Below the pieces are notes generated by a model, which was not told the DNA's origin, made no database searches, and saw nothing but the letters and a program-made list of their open reading frames with translations. Below, piece after piece: positions 41,142 to 55,582 of a DNA stretch of 64,000 nucleotides (position 1 is the stretch's first letter; every line of letters begins with the position of its first letter). Both the position numbers and the translations under genes were made by a program. Source of the stretch: Nocardioides pantholopis (GTDB taxonomy: Bacteria; Actinomycetota; Actinomycetes; Propionibacteriales; Nocardioidaceae); contig NZ_CP033324.1 in NCBI RefSeq assembly GCF_003710085.1, forward strand, positions 2,667,501 through 2,731,500, written 5' to 3'.

Positions 41142-41992
41142 GCGGCTCCGGTGACCCCGCAACCGAGCCCATCGGGCCCGTGACCGAGCCCGAGCCCGTG
41201 ACCGAGCCCGTGATCGAGCTGCGCGACGGCGCCGTCGCCATCGCCGGGCGCCCGGTGCTGCGCCAGATCGACCTGACCGTCCGGGCGGGCGAGTTCGTCA
41301 CGCTGCTCGGCCCGAACGGCTCCGGGAAGTCGACGCTGGTGCGCGCCCTGACCGGGCTGCGCCCGCTGTCCCGGGGGTCGCTGGCACTGTTCGGCACCCC
41401 GCTGGAGTCCTTCCACGACTGGCACCGCCTCGGCTTCGTGCCCCAGCGCGCCAGCGCCGCCAGCGGCGTACCCGCCTCGGTGGCGGAGGTGGTCGCCTCC
41501 GGGCGGCTGACCCGGCGTCGCCTGCTGCGCCCGCAGAGCCGCGCGGACCGGGCCGCCGTCGCCGCCGCGCTGGACCTGGTCGGCCTCGCCGACCGGGCGC
41601 GCGACAACGTCGCGACCCTCTCCGGCGGACAGCAGCAGCGGGTGCTGATCGCCCGCGCCCTCGCGGGCGATCCCGACCTGTTCTTCCTCGACGAGCCGAC
41701 CGCCGGCGTCGACCTGCCCAACCAGGAGGCGCTCGCCGCCGCGCTGGCCGCGCTGTCCCGGGCCGGCAGCACGATCGTCCTGGTCACCCACGAGCTCGGG
41801 CCGCTCGCGGACCTGGTGGACCGCACGGTGGTCCTGCGCGACGGACGCCTCGTGTACGACGGACCGCCGCTGGCCGTCGACGACGCCCACGGGCACCACC
41901 ACCCCCACCAGGGCCGCCACGACCACCACCCGGGCGTCATCGCCCCGCTGGACCGGGCGCCCGACCCCCACCACGAGGACGTGCCCTGGTGA
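41138..41992 (+). CDS. znuC: Zinc ABC transporter ATP-binding protein
   Basis: A 284-residue ATPase: Walker A GPNGSGKS, signature LSGGQQQRVLIARAL, Walker B LFFLDEPTAGVD, H-loop VTHELG. The N-terminus repeats EPVTEPE, and the C-terminus is His-rich (HGHHHPHQGRHDHH), so zinc binding continues on the cytoplasmic side. The apparent start is a TTG at 41138 inside the znuA stop, with AGGAGG 11 bp upstream; GTG codons near 41180 are alternatives. Confidence 0.93.
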   Translation: MSGSGDPATEPIGPVTEPEPVTEPVIELRDGAVAIAGRPVLRQIDLTVRAGEFVTLLGPNGSGKSTLVRALTGLRPLSRGSLALFGTPLESFHDWHRLGFVPQRASAASGVPASVAEVVASGRLTRRRLLRPQSRADRAAVAAALDLVGLADRARDNVATLSGGQQQRVLIARALAGDPDLFFLDEPTAGVDLPNQEALAAALAALSRAGSTIVLVTHELGPLADLVDRTVVLRDGRLVYDGPPLAVDDAHGHHHPHQGRHDHHPGVIAPLDRAPDPHHEDVPW

Positions 41993-42996
41993 TCGACCTG
42001 CTCGGCTACCCCTTCATGCAGCGGGCGCTGCTCGCCGCCTTCGTCACCGGGCTCGCGGCCCCCGTCATCGGCACCTACCTCGTCCAGCGCCGACTGGCCC
42101 TGCTCGGCGACGGCCTGGGCCACGTGGCGGTCACCGGCGTGGCCCTCGGGCTGCTCACCGGGATCGCCCCGACCTGGACCGCCGTCGTGGTCGCGATCCT
42201 CGGCGCGATCGCGATCGAGGTGATCCGCGAGCGCGGCCACACCAGCGCCGACCTGGCGCTGGCGCTGCTGTTCTACGGCGGCCTGGCAGCCGGCGTGATG
42301 ATCACCGGCCTCGCCGGCCAGAGCGGGGCGACCCTCCAGCGCTACCTGTTCGGCTCGATCACCTCGATCTCGCTGGGCGACATCTGGTTCACCCTCGCGC
42401 TGGCGGTGGTGCTGCTGGTGCTCGGCCTCGGGCTGCTTCCCCAGCTGTTCGCGGTCGCCCAGGACCAGGACTTCGCTCGGGTCGCCGGGCTCAACGTCCG
42501 CGCCTACAACCTGCTGATCGCCGTGCTGGCCGCGGTCACCGTCACCATCGCGATGCGGACGGTGGGCCTGCTGCTGGTCTCGGCCCTGATGATCGTGCCG
42601 GTCGCCGCGTCCCAGCAGCTGGCCCGCTCGTTCCGCGCGACGATGATCGGGGCCGTCGCCGTCGGGGCGGGCTCGGGCGTCGGCGGGCTGCTGGTCTCGG
42701 CGTACCTCTCCACCAGCCAGGACCTGACCGTCGCGCCCGGTCCGGCGATCGTGCTGCTGGCGCTTGCCTGCTTCGTCGCGACCTGGCCGATCGGCGCGCT
42801 CTACCGGCGCCGCGCGCGGCTGCGGACTCCGTTCCCCGCCGTCGCGCCGGAGGAGCACGAGGTCTGCGACGAGCAGCACGCCCACGAGCACGGGCCCGAC
42901 TGCGGGCACGTCGCCGTCCCGCACGGCGACCACGTCGACTACGTCCACGACGGCCACCGGCACGCGGTCCACGGGAGGCACTATGACGAGCACTGA
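41989..42996 (+). CDS. znuB: Zinc ABC transporter permease
   Basis: A 335-residue ABC-3 permease with about eight membrane helices, and the segment LFGSITSISLGDIW in the middle as the ATPase-coupling loop. GTG start overlapping the znuC stop. The C-terminal ~55 residues form a cytoplasmic tail with many His (EEHEVCDEQHAHEHGPDCGH and HDGHRHAVHGRHYDEH), longer than usual, possibly a zinc buffer or sensor. Confidence 0.94.
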   Translation: MIDLLGYPFMQRALLAAFVTGLAAPVIGTYLVQRRLALLGDGLGHVAVTGVALGLLTGIAPTWTAVVVAILGAIAIEVIRERGHTSADLALALLFYGGLAAGVMITGLAGQSGATLQRYLFGSITSISLGDIWFTLALAVVLLVLGLGLLPQLFAVAQDQDFARVAGLNVRAYNLLIAVLAAVTVTIAMRTVGLLLVSALMIVPVAASQQLARSFRATMIGAVAVGAGSGVGGLLVSAYLSTSQDLTVAPGPAIVLLALACFVATWPIGALYRRRARLRTPFPAVAPEEHEVCDEQHAHEHGPDCGHVAVPHGDHVDYVHDGHRHAVHGRHYDEH

Positions 42997-43396
42997 GGAG
43001 ACCCCGCCCCTGCGGCCGACCCGGCAGCGGATCGCGGTCGCGGAGGCGATGGCCTCGGTGGAGGACTTCCGCTCCGCCCGGGAGATCCACGAGCTGCTCG
43101 GGGAGCGCGGCGAGGCGGTCGGCCTGGCGACTGTCTACCGGACCCTGCAGCGGCTGGCCGAGGCCGGCGAGATCGACATGCTGCGCTCCGAGGACGGCGA
43201 GGCGATCTACCGGCGCTGCTCCGGCACCCACCACCACCACCTGGTCTGCCGCGACTGCGGGCGCACCGTCGAGGTCGAGGGCCCGGCCGTGGAGCGGTGG
43301 ACCACCGCGATCGCCGAGCAGCACGGCTTCGCCGCGGTCAGCCACACCCTGGAGATCTTCGGGACCTGCCCGGGCTGCTCTGCGGCCCGCTCCTAG
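42983..43396 (+). CDS. zur: Fur-family regulator, zinc type
   Basis: A 137-residue Fur-family protein: winged helix (TRQRIAVAEAM; SAREIHELLG; GLATVYRTLQRLAEAG), the regulatory-site HHHH stretch in GTHHHHLVC, and structural Cys pairs CRDC and CPGC. It overlaps the znuB end by 14 bp. Given its place and the two Zur boxes before znuA, it should repress the whole operon, its own gene included, when zinc is sufficient. Confidence 0.94.
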   Translation: MTSTEETPPLRPTRQRIAVAEAMASVEDFRSAREIHELLGERGEAVGLATVYRTLQRLAEAGEIDMLRSEDGEAIYRRCSGTHHHHLVCRDCGRTVEVEGPAVERWTTAIAEQHGFAAVSHTLEIFGTCPGCSAARS

Positions 43397-43475
43397 CGTC
43401 GAGCGGTGGGCGCGCGGGCTCGAGCCTGCGACGACCTGCCCACACCGGTGGGCTCGATCCGGCAGACTCCCCCGC

Positions 43476-44156
43476 ATGCCTGAGAACCGCGACCACCAGC
43501 CGTCCTCGCGCCTCGAGGTCGTCCTGGGCCTGCCCCTGCTCCCCTTCGTCTGGGCATGGGACCTGCTCCGCTGGGTGGGCCGCGGCGTGCGCCGCGTCGT
43601 GGCGGCGATCGCCGGGGCCGTGGAGGGCGTCCTCACCGCGGTGAAGCGGGCGGTCTCCTGGCTGCTCCGGCCGGTCTCCTGGCTGCTCCGGCCGCTCGCG
43701 CGGCTGTGGAGGGCGATCGGCGCGGCGCTGCGCCCGGTGGCCGAGCTCCTCGGCCGGTGGGCCGCCGCCGTGGCCGGCGCGCTCGGGAGCGTGCTGCGGG
43801 CGCCCCTGCGCTGGACGACCGCGGCGCTCCGCACGCTCGGGCGGCTGGTCGCCCGCCCCTTCCACTGGATCGCTGCGGGGTGGGCGGCGGTCCGGAGCCG
43901 GCTGGCCGCGGTGGTGCGGCCCGTCCTGCGGGCTCTCGGCGAGCTGGTGCTGGCGCCGTTCCGGTGGGCGCGGGCGGCCGCAGGTGCCGTCGGCCGGTTC
44001 ATCGGCCGCGTGCTGGCGGCGCCGGCGAGATGGCTCCGCGCAGTCGTCCTCACGCCGATCAGGCGCGCGGCGGACGCCGTACGACGCGCCCGTCGCCGCG
44101 TGACCGCCGCCCTGCCGAGGCCCCGCCTGCGCCGCCGACGGTCCGACCGGGGCTGA
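43476..44156 (+). CDS. Arg/Trp-rich amphipathic-helix repeat protein
   Basis: A 226-residue protein of almost only Ala, Arg, Leu, Val, Trp, Gly and Pro. It repeats a unit of about 11-20 residues, for example RPVSWLLRPVSWLLRPLARLW, RAPLRWTTAALRTL, LAPFRWARAAAGAV, LAAPARWLRAVVL. Each unit gives an amphipathic helix with Trp and Arg on one face, broken by Pro. No signal peptide is seen. It could coat a membrane or bind nucleic acid. The reading frame is in line with GC third-position use, so I accept it as a gene. Confidence 0.65.
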   Translation: MPENRDHQPSSRLEVVLGLPLLPFVWAWDLLRWVGRGVRRVVAAIAGAVEGVLTAVKRAVSWLLRPVSWLLRPLARLWRAIGAALRPVAELLGRWAAAVAGALGSVLRAPLRWTTAALRTLGRLVARPFHWIAAGWAAVRSRLAAVVRPVLRALGELVLAPFRWARAAAGAVGRFIGRVLAAPARWLRAVVLTPIRRAADAVRRARRRVTAALPRPRLRRRRSDRG

Positions 44157-44163
44157 GGCCCGG

Positions 44164-44937
44164 TCAGGCGGGGTCGGCGCCGCCGTAGCGCCGGTCCCGG
44201 CGGGCGTAGGTGTCGATCGCCTGCCACAGGTGCCGCCGGTCCACGTCGGGCCAGAGCACGTCGGTGAAGACCAGCTCGCTGTAGGCGGCCTGCCAGAGCA
44301 TGAAGTTCGAGAGCCGCTGCTCCCCCGAGGTGCGCCAGACCAGGTCCGCGTCGGCCAGCTCGGGGACGTAGAGGTGCCGGGCGAAGGTGCGCTCGTCGAC
44401 CTTCTCCGGGTCCAGCCGGCCGGCCGCTACCTCCCGGGCGATGCTGCGCGCCGCGTCGGCGACCTCCGCGCGCCCGCCGTAGTTGACGCACATCGTCAGC
44501 GTGCACACGTCGTTGTCGCGGGTGAGCTCCTCGGCGGCCTGGAGCTCGCGGATGACCGACTTCCACAGCCGCGGCGTCCGGCCGGCCCAGCGGACCCGGA
44601 CCCCGAGCTCGTGCATCTCGTCGCGGCGGCGGCGGATCACGTCGCGGTTGAAGCCCATCAGGAAGCGCACCTCGTCGGGCGAGCGCGACCAGTTCTCGGT
44701 CGAGAACGCGTAGGCCGAGATCGCCTTCACACCGATCTCGATCGCGCCCTCCACCACGTCGAACAGCGAGCACTCGCCCTGCTCGTGGCCCTTGGTGCGG
44801 GGCAGGCCGCGCTCCTTGGCCCAGCGCCCGTTGCCGTCCATCACGACCGCCACGTGCCGCGGGACCAGCTCCTTCGGGATCGGCGGCGGGGTCGCGCCCG
44901 AGGGGTGCGGGGTCGGCATCCGGACGGCGCGCTTCAC
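44164..44937 (-). CDS. uppS: Isoprenyl transferase (undecaprenyl/decaprenyl diphosphate synthase)
   Basis: A 257-residue cis-prenyltransferase making the long-chain lipid carrier for wall synthesis. It has [46 protein letters not shown], and the C-terminal [31 protein letters not shown] lies 7 bp before the GTG, giving a leaderless message. It is followed on the same strand after recO, the usual actinobacterial recO-uppS order. Confidence 0.95.
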   Translation of the reverse strand: MKRAVRMPTPHPSGATPPPIPKELVPRHVAVVMDGNGRWAKERGLPRTKGHEQGECSLFDVVEGAIEIGVKAISAYAFSTENWSRSPDEVRFLMGFNRDVIRRRRDEMHELGVRVRWAGRTPRLWKSVIRELQAAEELTRDNDVCTLTMCVNYGGRAEVADAARSIAREVAAGRLDPEKVDERTFARHLYVPELADADLVWRTSGEQRLSNFMLWQAAYSELVFTDVLWPDVDRRHLWQAIDTYARRDRRYGGADPA

Positions 44938-44997
44938 GCCCGGGAGCCTAGTTGGCCCGGAGCCGGCCGTGGCCCGGGGGCCGCCGGCGAGCCGGGC

Positions 44998-45726
44998 TCA
45001 GCGCTCGACGTACGCCATCGAGCGCAGGCCGCGCTCCAGGTGCCAGTGCAGGTACGCCGCGACCAGGCCGCTGGCCTCGCGCAGGTGCCGGGGCTCGGCG
45101 GCCTCGACCGTCGGCCAGTCGCCGGCGAGCAGCGCACCGAGGACCTCGATCGTCTCCGCGGCGGGAGAGGCGGAGCCGGGCACCCGGCAGGTGGCGCAGA
45201 GCATCCCGCCCATCGACGGGTTGAACCAGCGGTGCGGACCCTCCAGCCCGCAGCGCGAGCAGTGCTCGAAGGACGGCGCGTAGCCCGCCACTGCGAGCGA
45301 GCGCAGCAGGTAGGAGTCCAGCACCTGCCCGGGGCCGCGCTCGCCGCCCGCCATCGCCCGCAGCCCGCCCACGAGCAGCAGGAACTGCTGCACCGAGGGC
45401 TGCCGCTCCTCCGAGGCCAGCCGCTCGGCGGTCTCCAGCATCGCGGTGCCCGCGGTGTAGCGGTCGTAGTCCAGCCCGAGCCGGGCATGGAACAGCGTCA
45501 GCGTCTCGGCCTGGGTGATCGTGTCCAGGCTGCGCCCCTCCGCGAGCTGCAGGTCCACGTGCGTGAACGGCTCCAGCCGGGACCCGAACCGGGAGCTGGT
45601 CCGGCGCACGCCCTTGGCGACCGCACGGATCCGCCCGTGGTGGCGGGTCAGCAGGGTGATGATGCGGTCGGCCTCGCCCAGCTTGTGGGTGCGCAGCACG
45701 ATCGCCTCGTCGCGGTAGAGGGGCAC
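44998..45726 (-). CDS. recO: DNA repair protein RecO
   Basis: A 242-residue RecO, which loads RecA with RecR at gaps. The N-terminal OB fold ([30 protein letters not shown]) is followed by a helical domain with a zinc finger ([13 protein letters not shown]). CACAAT is 6 bp before the GTG, so the message may be leaderless. It precedes uppS by 60 bp. Confidence 0.95.
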   Translation of the reverse strand: MPLYRDEAIVLRTHKLGEADRIITLLTRHHGRIRAVAKGVRRTSSRFGSRLEPFTHVDLQLAEGRSLDTITQAETLTLFHARLGLDYDRYTAGTAMLETAERLASEERQPSVQQFLLLVGGLRAMAGGERGPGQVLDSYLLRSLAVAGYAPSFEHCSRCGLEGPHRWFNPSMGGMLCATCRVPGSASPAAETIEVLGALLAGDWPTVEAAEPRHLREASGLVAAYLHWHLERGLRSMAYVER

Positions 45727-45781
45727 GCGACCATTGTGCTCCCTCTACCGCGACCGATGGCGGCCCCCCGCGGGGCGGCGG

Positions 45782-48398
<2,617 letters not shown>

Positions 48399-48402
<4 letters not shown>

Positions 48403-49988
48403 CGGCGTACGACGCCGTCGTCGTCGGGTCCGGACCCAACGGTCTGGTCGCGGCGAACCACCTCCTGGACCGCGGCTGGTCGGTGCTGGTCCTCGAGGCG
48501 CAGCCCCACGTGGGCGGCGCCGTCCACAGCGACCGCTCGGTCGACCCGGACTTCGTGCACGACATGTTCAGCGCGTTCTACCCGCTCGCGCACGCCTCGC
48601 CGCACGTGCAGGCCATGCGCCTGGAGGAGCACGGCCTGGAGTGGGTGCACGCCCCGGCCGTGCTCGGCCACCCCCGGCCGGACGGCTCCTGGGCCGTGCT
48701 GCACCGCGACCGCGCCGTGACGGCCGGCCTGCTCGAGGACGCCCACGCGGGCGACGGCGAGGCCTGGCTCGACCTGTGCGCGCAGTGGGACCGGATCGGC
48801 GGCCAGCTCATCGGTGCGCTGCTCAGCCCGTTCCCGCCGGTCCGCAACGGCCTCGGGATGCTGGCGCGGCTGCGCTCGGTGGGCGGGCTCTCGTTCGTGC
48901 GGACCCTGCTGCTGCCCGCGGTCGAGCTCGGCCGCAACCGGTTCGGCGGCTCGGGCGCGCCGCTGCTGATCGCCGGCAACTCCGGGCACGCCGACATCCC
49001 CCTGGACTCTCCGGGCTCCGGACTGATGGGCCTGATGATGACCATGCTCGGTCAGACCGTGGGGTTCCCGGTCCCCCGCGGCGGCTCGGGCGGCCTCGCC
49101 GAGGCCCTCGCGCGCCGGTTCACCAGCGGGGGCGGCGAGATCCGGTGCTCGGCCGAGGTCGTGGCCATCGATGTCGAGGGCGGCCGGGCCCGGGCCGTGC
49201 GCACCGCCGACGAGCGCTACACCGCCCGGCACGCGGTCGTCGCCGACGTCTCGGCTCCGCGCCTGTTCGGCGGCCTGGTCGCCGAGGAGCACCTGCCCGA
49301 CCGGGTCGTGCGCGGCATGCGCGAGTTCCGGATGGACCCCGGCACGGTCAAGGTGGACTGGGCCCTGGACGGCCCGGTCCCCTGGGCGACGCCTCCGCCG
49401 TACGCCCCGGGCACCGTGCACGTGGCCGACTCCGTCGACCAGATGTCGGAGGCCCTCAGCCAGGTCTCCGCGCACGCGATCCCGGCTCAGCCGTTCATGC
49501 TCGCCGGCCAGATGACCACCACCGACCCCAGCAGGTCCCCCGCGGGCACCGAGTCGCTGTGGGCCTACACCCACGTGCCGCAGCACAGCACCCGCGACGC
49601 CGGGGACGGCTCGGTGCGCGGCGTGTGGGACTCCGCGGACTGCGAGCGCTTCGCCGACCGGATGCAGGAGCGGTTCGAGCGGCTCGCGCCCGGCTTCGGC
49701 AGCCGGGTCCGGGCCCGCCGGGTGCTCGGGCCGCGCGAGCTCGAGGCCCGCAACGCCAACCTGATCGGCGGCGCCGTCGGCGGCGGCACCGCCCAGCTGC
49801 ACCAGGAACTGATCTTCCGCCCGGTCCCCGGGCTGGGCCGTGCCGAGACCGGCATCGGGGGGCTCTATCTTGGCTCTGCCTCCGCCCATCCCGGCGGCGG
49901 CGTGCACGGCGCGTGCGGCATGAACGCCGCCCGCGCGGCCCTGGCACACGCCCGGGTCCGACGACTCGTCCCCGGAGGACTGCGATGA
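48399..49988 (+). CDS. FAD-dependent oxidoreductase, phytoene-desaturase-like
   Basis: A 529-residue flavoprotein with an N-terminal dinucleotide site (DAVVVGSGPNGLVAANHL) and the GG doublet motif (EAQPHVGGAVHSD). The end has GLYLGSASAHPGGGVHGACGMNAARAAL, the carotenoid-oxidoreductase-type C-terminal flavin motif. GTG start overlapping the SRPBCC stop as GTGA. It belongs to the NAD(P)/FAD-dependent oxidoreductase group related to CrtI; no other carotenoid gene is nearby, so the substrate is open. Confidence 0.88.
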
Positions 49989-50635
49989 CGGCTGAGCTGA
50001 GCGACACGGTGGTGCCCCCCGAGGAGGTCGCGGACTTCGCCGAGCTGCGGATCCGGCACGACGAGCGGGTGCTCCGGCCGCGGTCCTGGACCGTCGCGCA
50101 GGCGGAGTGGGGCGCCGAGCTGCTGCGCGGCGGTCCCGACGGCCCGGTGCTGGAGCTGTGCACCGGGGCCGGGCAGATCGGCCTGCTCACGGTCGCCCGG
50201 GAGCGCCGTCCGCTGGTCGCTGTCGACCTCAACCCGGTCGCCTGCGACTACGCACGCCGCAACGCCGCCGACGCCGGGCTCGCCGACCTGGTCGAGGTCC
50301 GGGAGGGCGCGCTGGACGCCGTGCTGGCCGCCGAGGAGCGCTACGCGCTGGTCCAGGCGGACCCGCCGTGGGTGCGCCGGGCCGAGACCGGCCGGTTCCC
50401 GGGCGACCCGCTGCTGGCCATCGACGGCGGCGACGACGGGCTCGCGCTGGCGTGGACCTGCGTGGAGACCGCCGCCGCCCACCTGCTGCCCGGCGGCTCG
50501 CTGCTGCTCCAGCTGGGCACCACCGAGCAGGCCGAGGCGGTCGGCTCCGGCCTCACGACGTACGCCGACCTCGCCCTGGTCGAGGTCCGCGAGTACGAGC
50601 GCGGCGTCCTCGCCCGCGTGCGCCGCGACGCCTGA
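49985..50635 (+). CDS. Small SAM-dependent methyltransferase (HemK/RsmC-like)
   Basis: A 216-residue methyltransferase: SAM site VLELCTGAGQIGL, acidic strand AVDLNPVACDYARRNAA, and a QADPPWV motif in place of NPPY. DPPW/NPPY enzymes methylate exocyclic amines of nucleic acid bases or Gln/Asn side chains. It overlaps the flavoprotein gene end (ATGA) and closes this operon. The target is unknown. Confidence 0.82.
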   Translation: MTAELSDTVVPPEEVADFAELRIRHDERVLRPRSWTVAQAEWGAELLRGGPDGPVLELCTGAGQIGLLTVARERRPLVAVDLNPVACDYARRNAADAGLADLVEVREGALDAVLAAEERYALVQADPPWVRRAETGRFPGDPLLAIDGGDDGLALAWTCVETAAAHLLPGGSLLLQLGTTEQAEAVGSGLTTYADLALVEVREYERGVLARVRRDA

Positions 50636-50643
50636 CCCTGGCC

Positions 50644-50796
50644 CGGCGGTCGAGCCGCGAGCGCGTCGGCGCGGTGGTCGAGCCGCGAGCGCGTCGGCCC
50701 GGTGGTCGAGCCGCGAGCGCGTCGGCCCGGGTGGTCGAGCCGCGAGCGCGTCGGCCCGGTGGTCGAGCCGCGAGCGCAGCGAGCGTGTCGAGACCC
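50644..50796 (+). repeat. Tandem GTCGAGCCGCGAGCGCGTCGG repeat array
   Basis: Five near-identical units of 27-29 bp, each GGTGGTCGAGCCGCGAGCGC followed by GTCGGCCC or similar; the last ends with AGCGAGCGTGTCGAGACC. The unit is the REP-like element seen beside the DUF222 gene, here amplified in a row in one orientation. It fills the gap between convergent genes and codes for nothing I can see. Confidence 0.85.
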
Positions 50797-50800
50797 CGCG

Positions 50801-51013
50801 TCAGGGACGCAACTTGGCGGGCAACACCTTGTGGGTGCCGTCGCACCACGGCTGCGAGGCGGACTTGCCGCAGCGGCACACGGCCGAGACCGGGCGGTGG
50901 GTGCGGTGCTCGTTGCCGTCGGCGTCCTCGATGACGTGGTCCCCGCGCAGCAGCATCGGCCCGCCCGGGCACAGGACGATGTCCGGGCGCCCGGGCCGCT
51001 CGCGGTCGCTCAC
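50801..51013 (-). CDS. CDGSH-type iron-sulfur protein
   Basis: A 70-residue protein with a single CDGSH motif (CRCGKSASQPWCDGTH), which binds a [2Fe-2S] cluster through three Cys and one His. The N-half is a short beta strand unit (DIVLCPGGPMLLRGD). It starts with GTG overlapping the end of the iron-containing redox enzyme gene, so the two likely work together, the cluster passing electrons to the diiron centre. Confidence 0.9.
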   Translation of the reverse strand: MSDRERPGRPDIVLCPGGPMLLRGDHVIEDADGNEHRTHRPVSAVCRCGKSASQPWCDGTHKVLPAKLRP

Positions 51014-51963
51014 GCGTCCGCCCCCCACAGGCCGAGCACGTGGTGGGCGAAGCGGTCCTCGAGGTCCAGGCAGGTGAAGGCGCCGAAGAACACGTCCTCG
51101 CCCAGGGCCGGCTCCTCCTCGACCAGCACCCCGCAGATGTCGCGGGCCGCCAGCTGCTCGTGCACCGCGTCCGCCTCGACGTGCTCGGTGTAGTAGCCGA
51201 TGAGCGCGGCGTCCATGCCGAGCCGGTCCAGGCCCTGCGCCATCTTCCGCGACGGCAGCGAGCTGGTCGCCTCGAAGGCAGCGAGATGGCCGAGCGCGGC
51301 GCCGCGCAGCTTGCGGCTGAGCCCGAACAGGCTCATCGCGTTGTTCTGCTCCAGGGCCTCCAGCGGCGCCTCGTCGACGTAGGCGCCGTACTCCGAGCGC
51401 AGGCCGACGCCCTCCATCCCCCGCTCCCACAGCCGGTGGTGCAGCTGGGCGGGGTCGCCGTTGCCGTACTCGTCGAACTGCAGCTCCATCAGCGCCGCCT
51501 TGGGGCGAGCCGTCAGCCGCGGGACGACCCACGAGGTGGGGTCGGCCTCCTTGAGGTGGTAGACCGAGCGCCAGCGCAGCAGGTCGAGCACCTGATCGGT
51601 CTCCGCGGTGGTGTGGACGTAGCGCGCCAGCGACGGGCCGTCGTGGTCCTCGATGTAGGCGAACAGCTCGGCGCCGACCTCGGCCGCCGTGCTCCCGCTG
51701 ACGGCGTACGGCGTCCAGCGCTCGCGCAGCCGGCGCTCGAGGTCCGTGGCGAGCTCGTGCCGCACGGCCAGCAGGCCGGGGTGCCACTCCAGGTCGTCGT
51801 CGACGTCCTCGAACCCGCGGTAGTGCAGCTCGAAGAGCCCCCACAGCGCGATCGCGGCGTCATCCGGCGACTCCGGGGCCACGTCGGCGACGCGCCCCTC
51901 CCCCGACCTCATCGCCTCGAAGACGGCGGCGCTGAACGCGCCCCGGGCCTTCGGCGTCAGCAC
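51010..51963 (-). CDS. Iron-containing redox enzyme family protein (heme-oxygenase-like diiron)
   Basis: A 317-residue all-helical protein of the heme-oxygenase-like diiron oxidase (HDO) superfamily. Candidate iron ligands are in LFELHYRGFED, ELQFDEYGNGDP, and GYYTEHVEADAVHEQ. The family includes oxidases and oxygenases acting on fatty acids and amino acids. The best start is GTG 51963, with a poor ribosome site. It is divergent from the catalase gene and co-transcribed with the CDGSH protein. Confidence 0.85.
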   Translation of the reverse strand: MLTPKARGAFSAAVFEAMRSGEGRVADVAPESPDDAAIALWGLFELHYRGFEDVDDDLEWHPGLLAVRHELATDLERRLRERWTPYAVSGSTAAEVGAELFAYIEDHDGPSLARYVHTTAETDQVLDLLRWRSVYHLKEADPTSWVVPRLTARPKAALMELQFDEYGNGDPAQLHHRLWERGMEGVGLRSEYGAYVDEAPLEALEQNNAMSLFGLSRKLRGAALGHLAAFEATSSLPSRKMAQGLDRLGMDAALIGYYTEHVEADAVHEQLAARDICGVLVEEEPALGEDVFFGAFTCLDLEDRFAHHVLGLWGADA

Positions 51964-52145
51964 GTGCGCCCCGCGCGGGTCAAGGTCTCGATCATGGCGA
52001 GAAAGTACCCGGCGCCGGACCCCACCAATCGCCGTGGGGGCGAGGCGCAGACCACTCCGGCGCGGGCCCGGAGCCCGCCGTGTCGGCGGCGGTGTCGACG
52101 GGTACCGCGGTCTGTTCGCTCAACACGTTCTACGAAAGGCCAGTG

Positions 52146-54401
<2,256 letters not shown>

Positions 54402-54450
54402 CCGACGCCTCCGGGCGCATCAAACCCCCGGGAGCGGGGCACCGCAGCGC

Positions 54451-55554
54451 ATGAGCTCACCCAATTCGAGCAGCGCTGACACCGGTCGCCCCGCCCCCGG
54501 GTCGGACCCGGAGGACGAGAAGGTCGACTCCCCCACCGACCTGCGCAAGCCCTCGCTGTTCTACGTCGCCCGCAAGACCGTCCGGGAGTTCTCCGACGAC
54601 CAGTGCACCGACCTGGCCGCCGCCCTGACCTACTACGCCGTCCTGGCGCTGTTCCCGGCCGCCATCGCGCTGACCTCGGTGCTCGGGCTGGTCGGGCAGG
54701 ACGGCAAGGCCGTCGACGAGGTACTCAAGATCCTCTCCGACGTCGGCGCCGGCGGCGTCGCCGACACCGTCGGCCCCACCCTGCGCGAGCTCAGCGGCTC
54801 CCAGGGTGCCGGTCTCGCCCTGATCCTCGGTCTCCTCGGCGCGCTGTGGTCGGCCAGCGGCTACGTCGGCGCGTTCGGCCGGGCCATGAACCGCATCTAC
54901 GAGATCGACGAGGGCCGGCCCATCTGGAAGCTGCGCCCGATGATGCTGCTGGTCACGGTGATCGTGGTGATCCTGGCCGCGCTGGTCCTGCTCGCCCTGG
55001 TGCTGACCGGCCCGGTCGCCGAGTCGGTCGGCGAGGCGGTCGGCCTCGGCTCGAGCGTCGTGACCGTCTGGAACATCGCCAAGTGGCCGGTCCTGCTCGC
55101 CGTGGTCGTGATCATCGTCGCGCTCCTCTACTACGCGACTCCGAACGTCAAGCAGCCGAAGTTCCGCTGGATCAGCGTCGGCGCCGTGCTCGCGATCCTC
55201 ACCTGGATCCTGCTCTCGCTCGCGTTCGGCTTCTACGTCGCGAACTTCTCCTCCTACAGCAAGACCTACGGCGCCCTCGCGGGCGTCATCGTCTTCCTGC
55301 TGTGGCTGTGGATCACCAACATCGCCCTGCTGTTCGGCGCCGAGCTCGACGCGGAGCTGGAGCGCGGCCGCGAGCTGCAGTCCGGCGTCGCGGCCGAGGA
55401 GACGATCCAGCTGCCGCCCCGCGACACCCGCAACATCGACAAGAAGCAGAAGCAGGAGGCCAAGGACCGCCAACGCGGCCGGGAGCTGCGCGAGAGCGCC
55501 GGCGCACCGGACCAGGACCCGCACCGGACCGACGCCCGCGCCGACCGCGACTGA
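54451..55554 (+). CDS. YihY/virulence factor BrkB family membrane protein
   Basis: A 367-residue inner-membrane protein of the BrkB/YihY family: an N-terminal cytoplasmic part with DDQCTDLAAALTYYAVLALFPA, six membrane helices, FGRAMNRIYE and KFRWISVGAVLAILTW, and a basic, Gln/Arg-rich C-terminal tail. The family is often mis-named ribonuclease BN; its function is not settled. It follows the catalase by 49 bp on the same strand. Confidence 0.9.
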   Translation: MSSPNSSSADTGRPAPGSDPEDEKVDSPTDLRKPSLFYVARKTVREFSDDQCTDLAAALTYYAVLALFPAAIALTSVLGLVGQDGKAVDEVLKILSDVGAGGVADTVGPTLRELSGSQGAGLALILGLLGALWSASGYVGAFGRAMNRIYEIDEGRPIWKLRPMMLLVTVIVVILAALVLLALVLTGPVAESVGEAVGLGSSVVTVWNIAKWPVLLAVVVIIVALLYYATPNVKQPKFRWISVGAVLAILTWILLSLAFGFYVANFSSYSKTYGALAGVIVFLLWLWITNIALLFGAELDAELERGRELQSGVAAEETIQLPPRDTRNIDKKQKQEAKDRQRGRELRESAGAPDQDPHRTDARADRD

Positions 55555-55582
55555 CCCACCGAACCGACCCAGGAGCCTCCCC

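Noticed and set aside
50644..50796. CRISPR array
   Set aside because: The repeats are contiguous with no unique spacers of 30 bp, no leader and no cas genes; the unit is the same REP-like element as near 33.7 kb.
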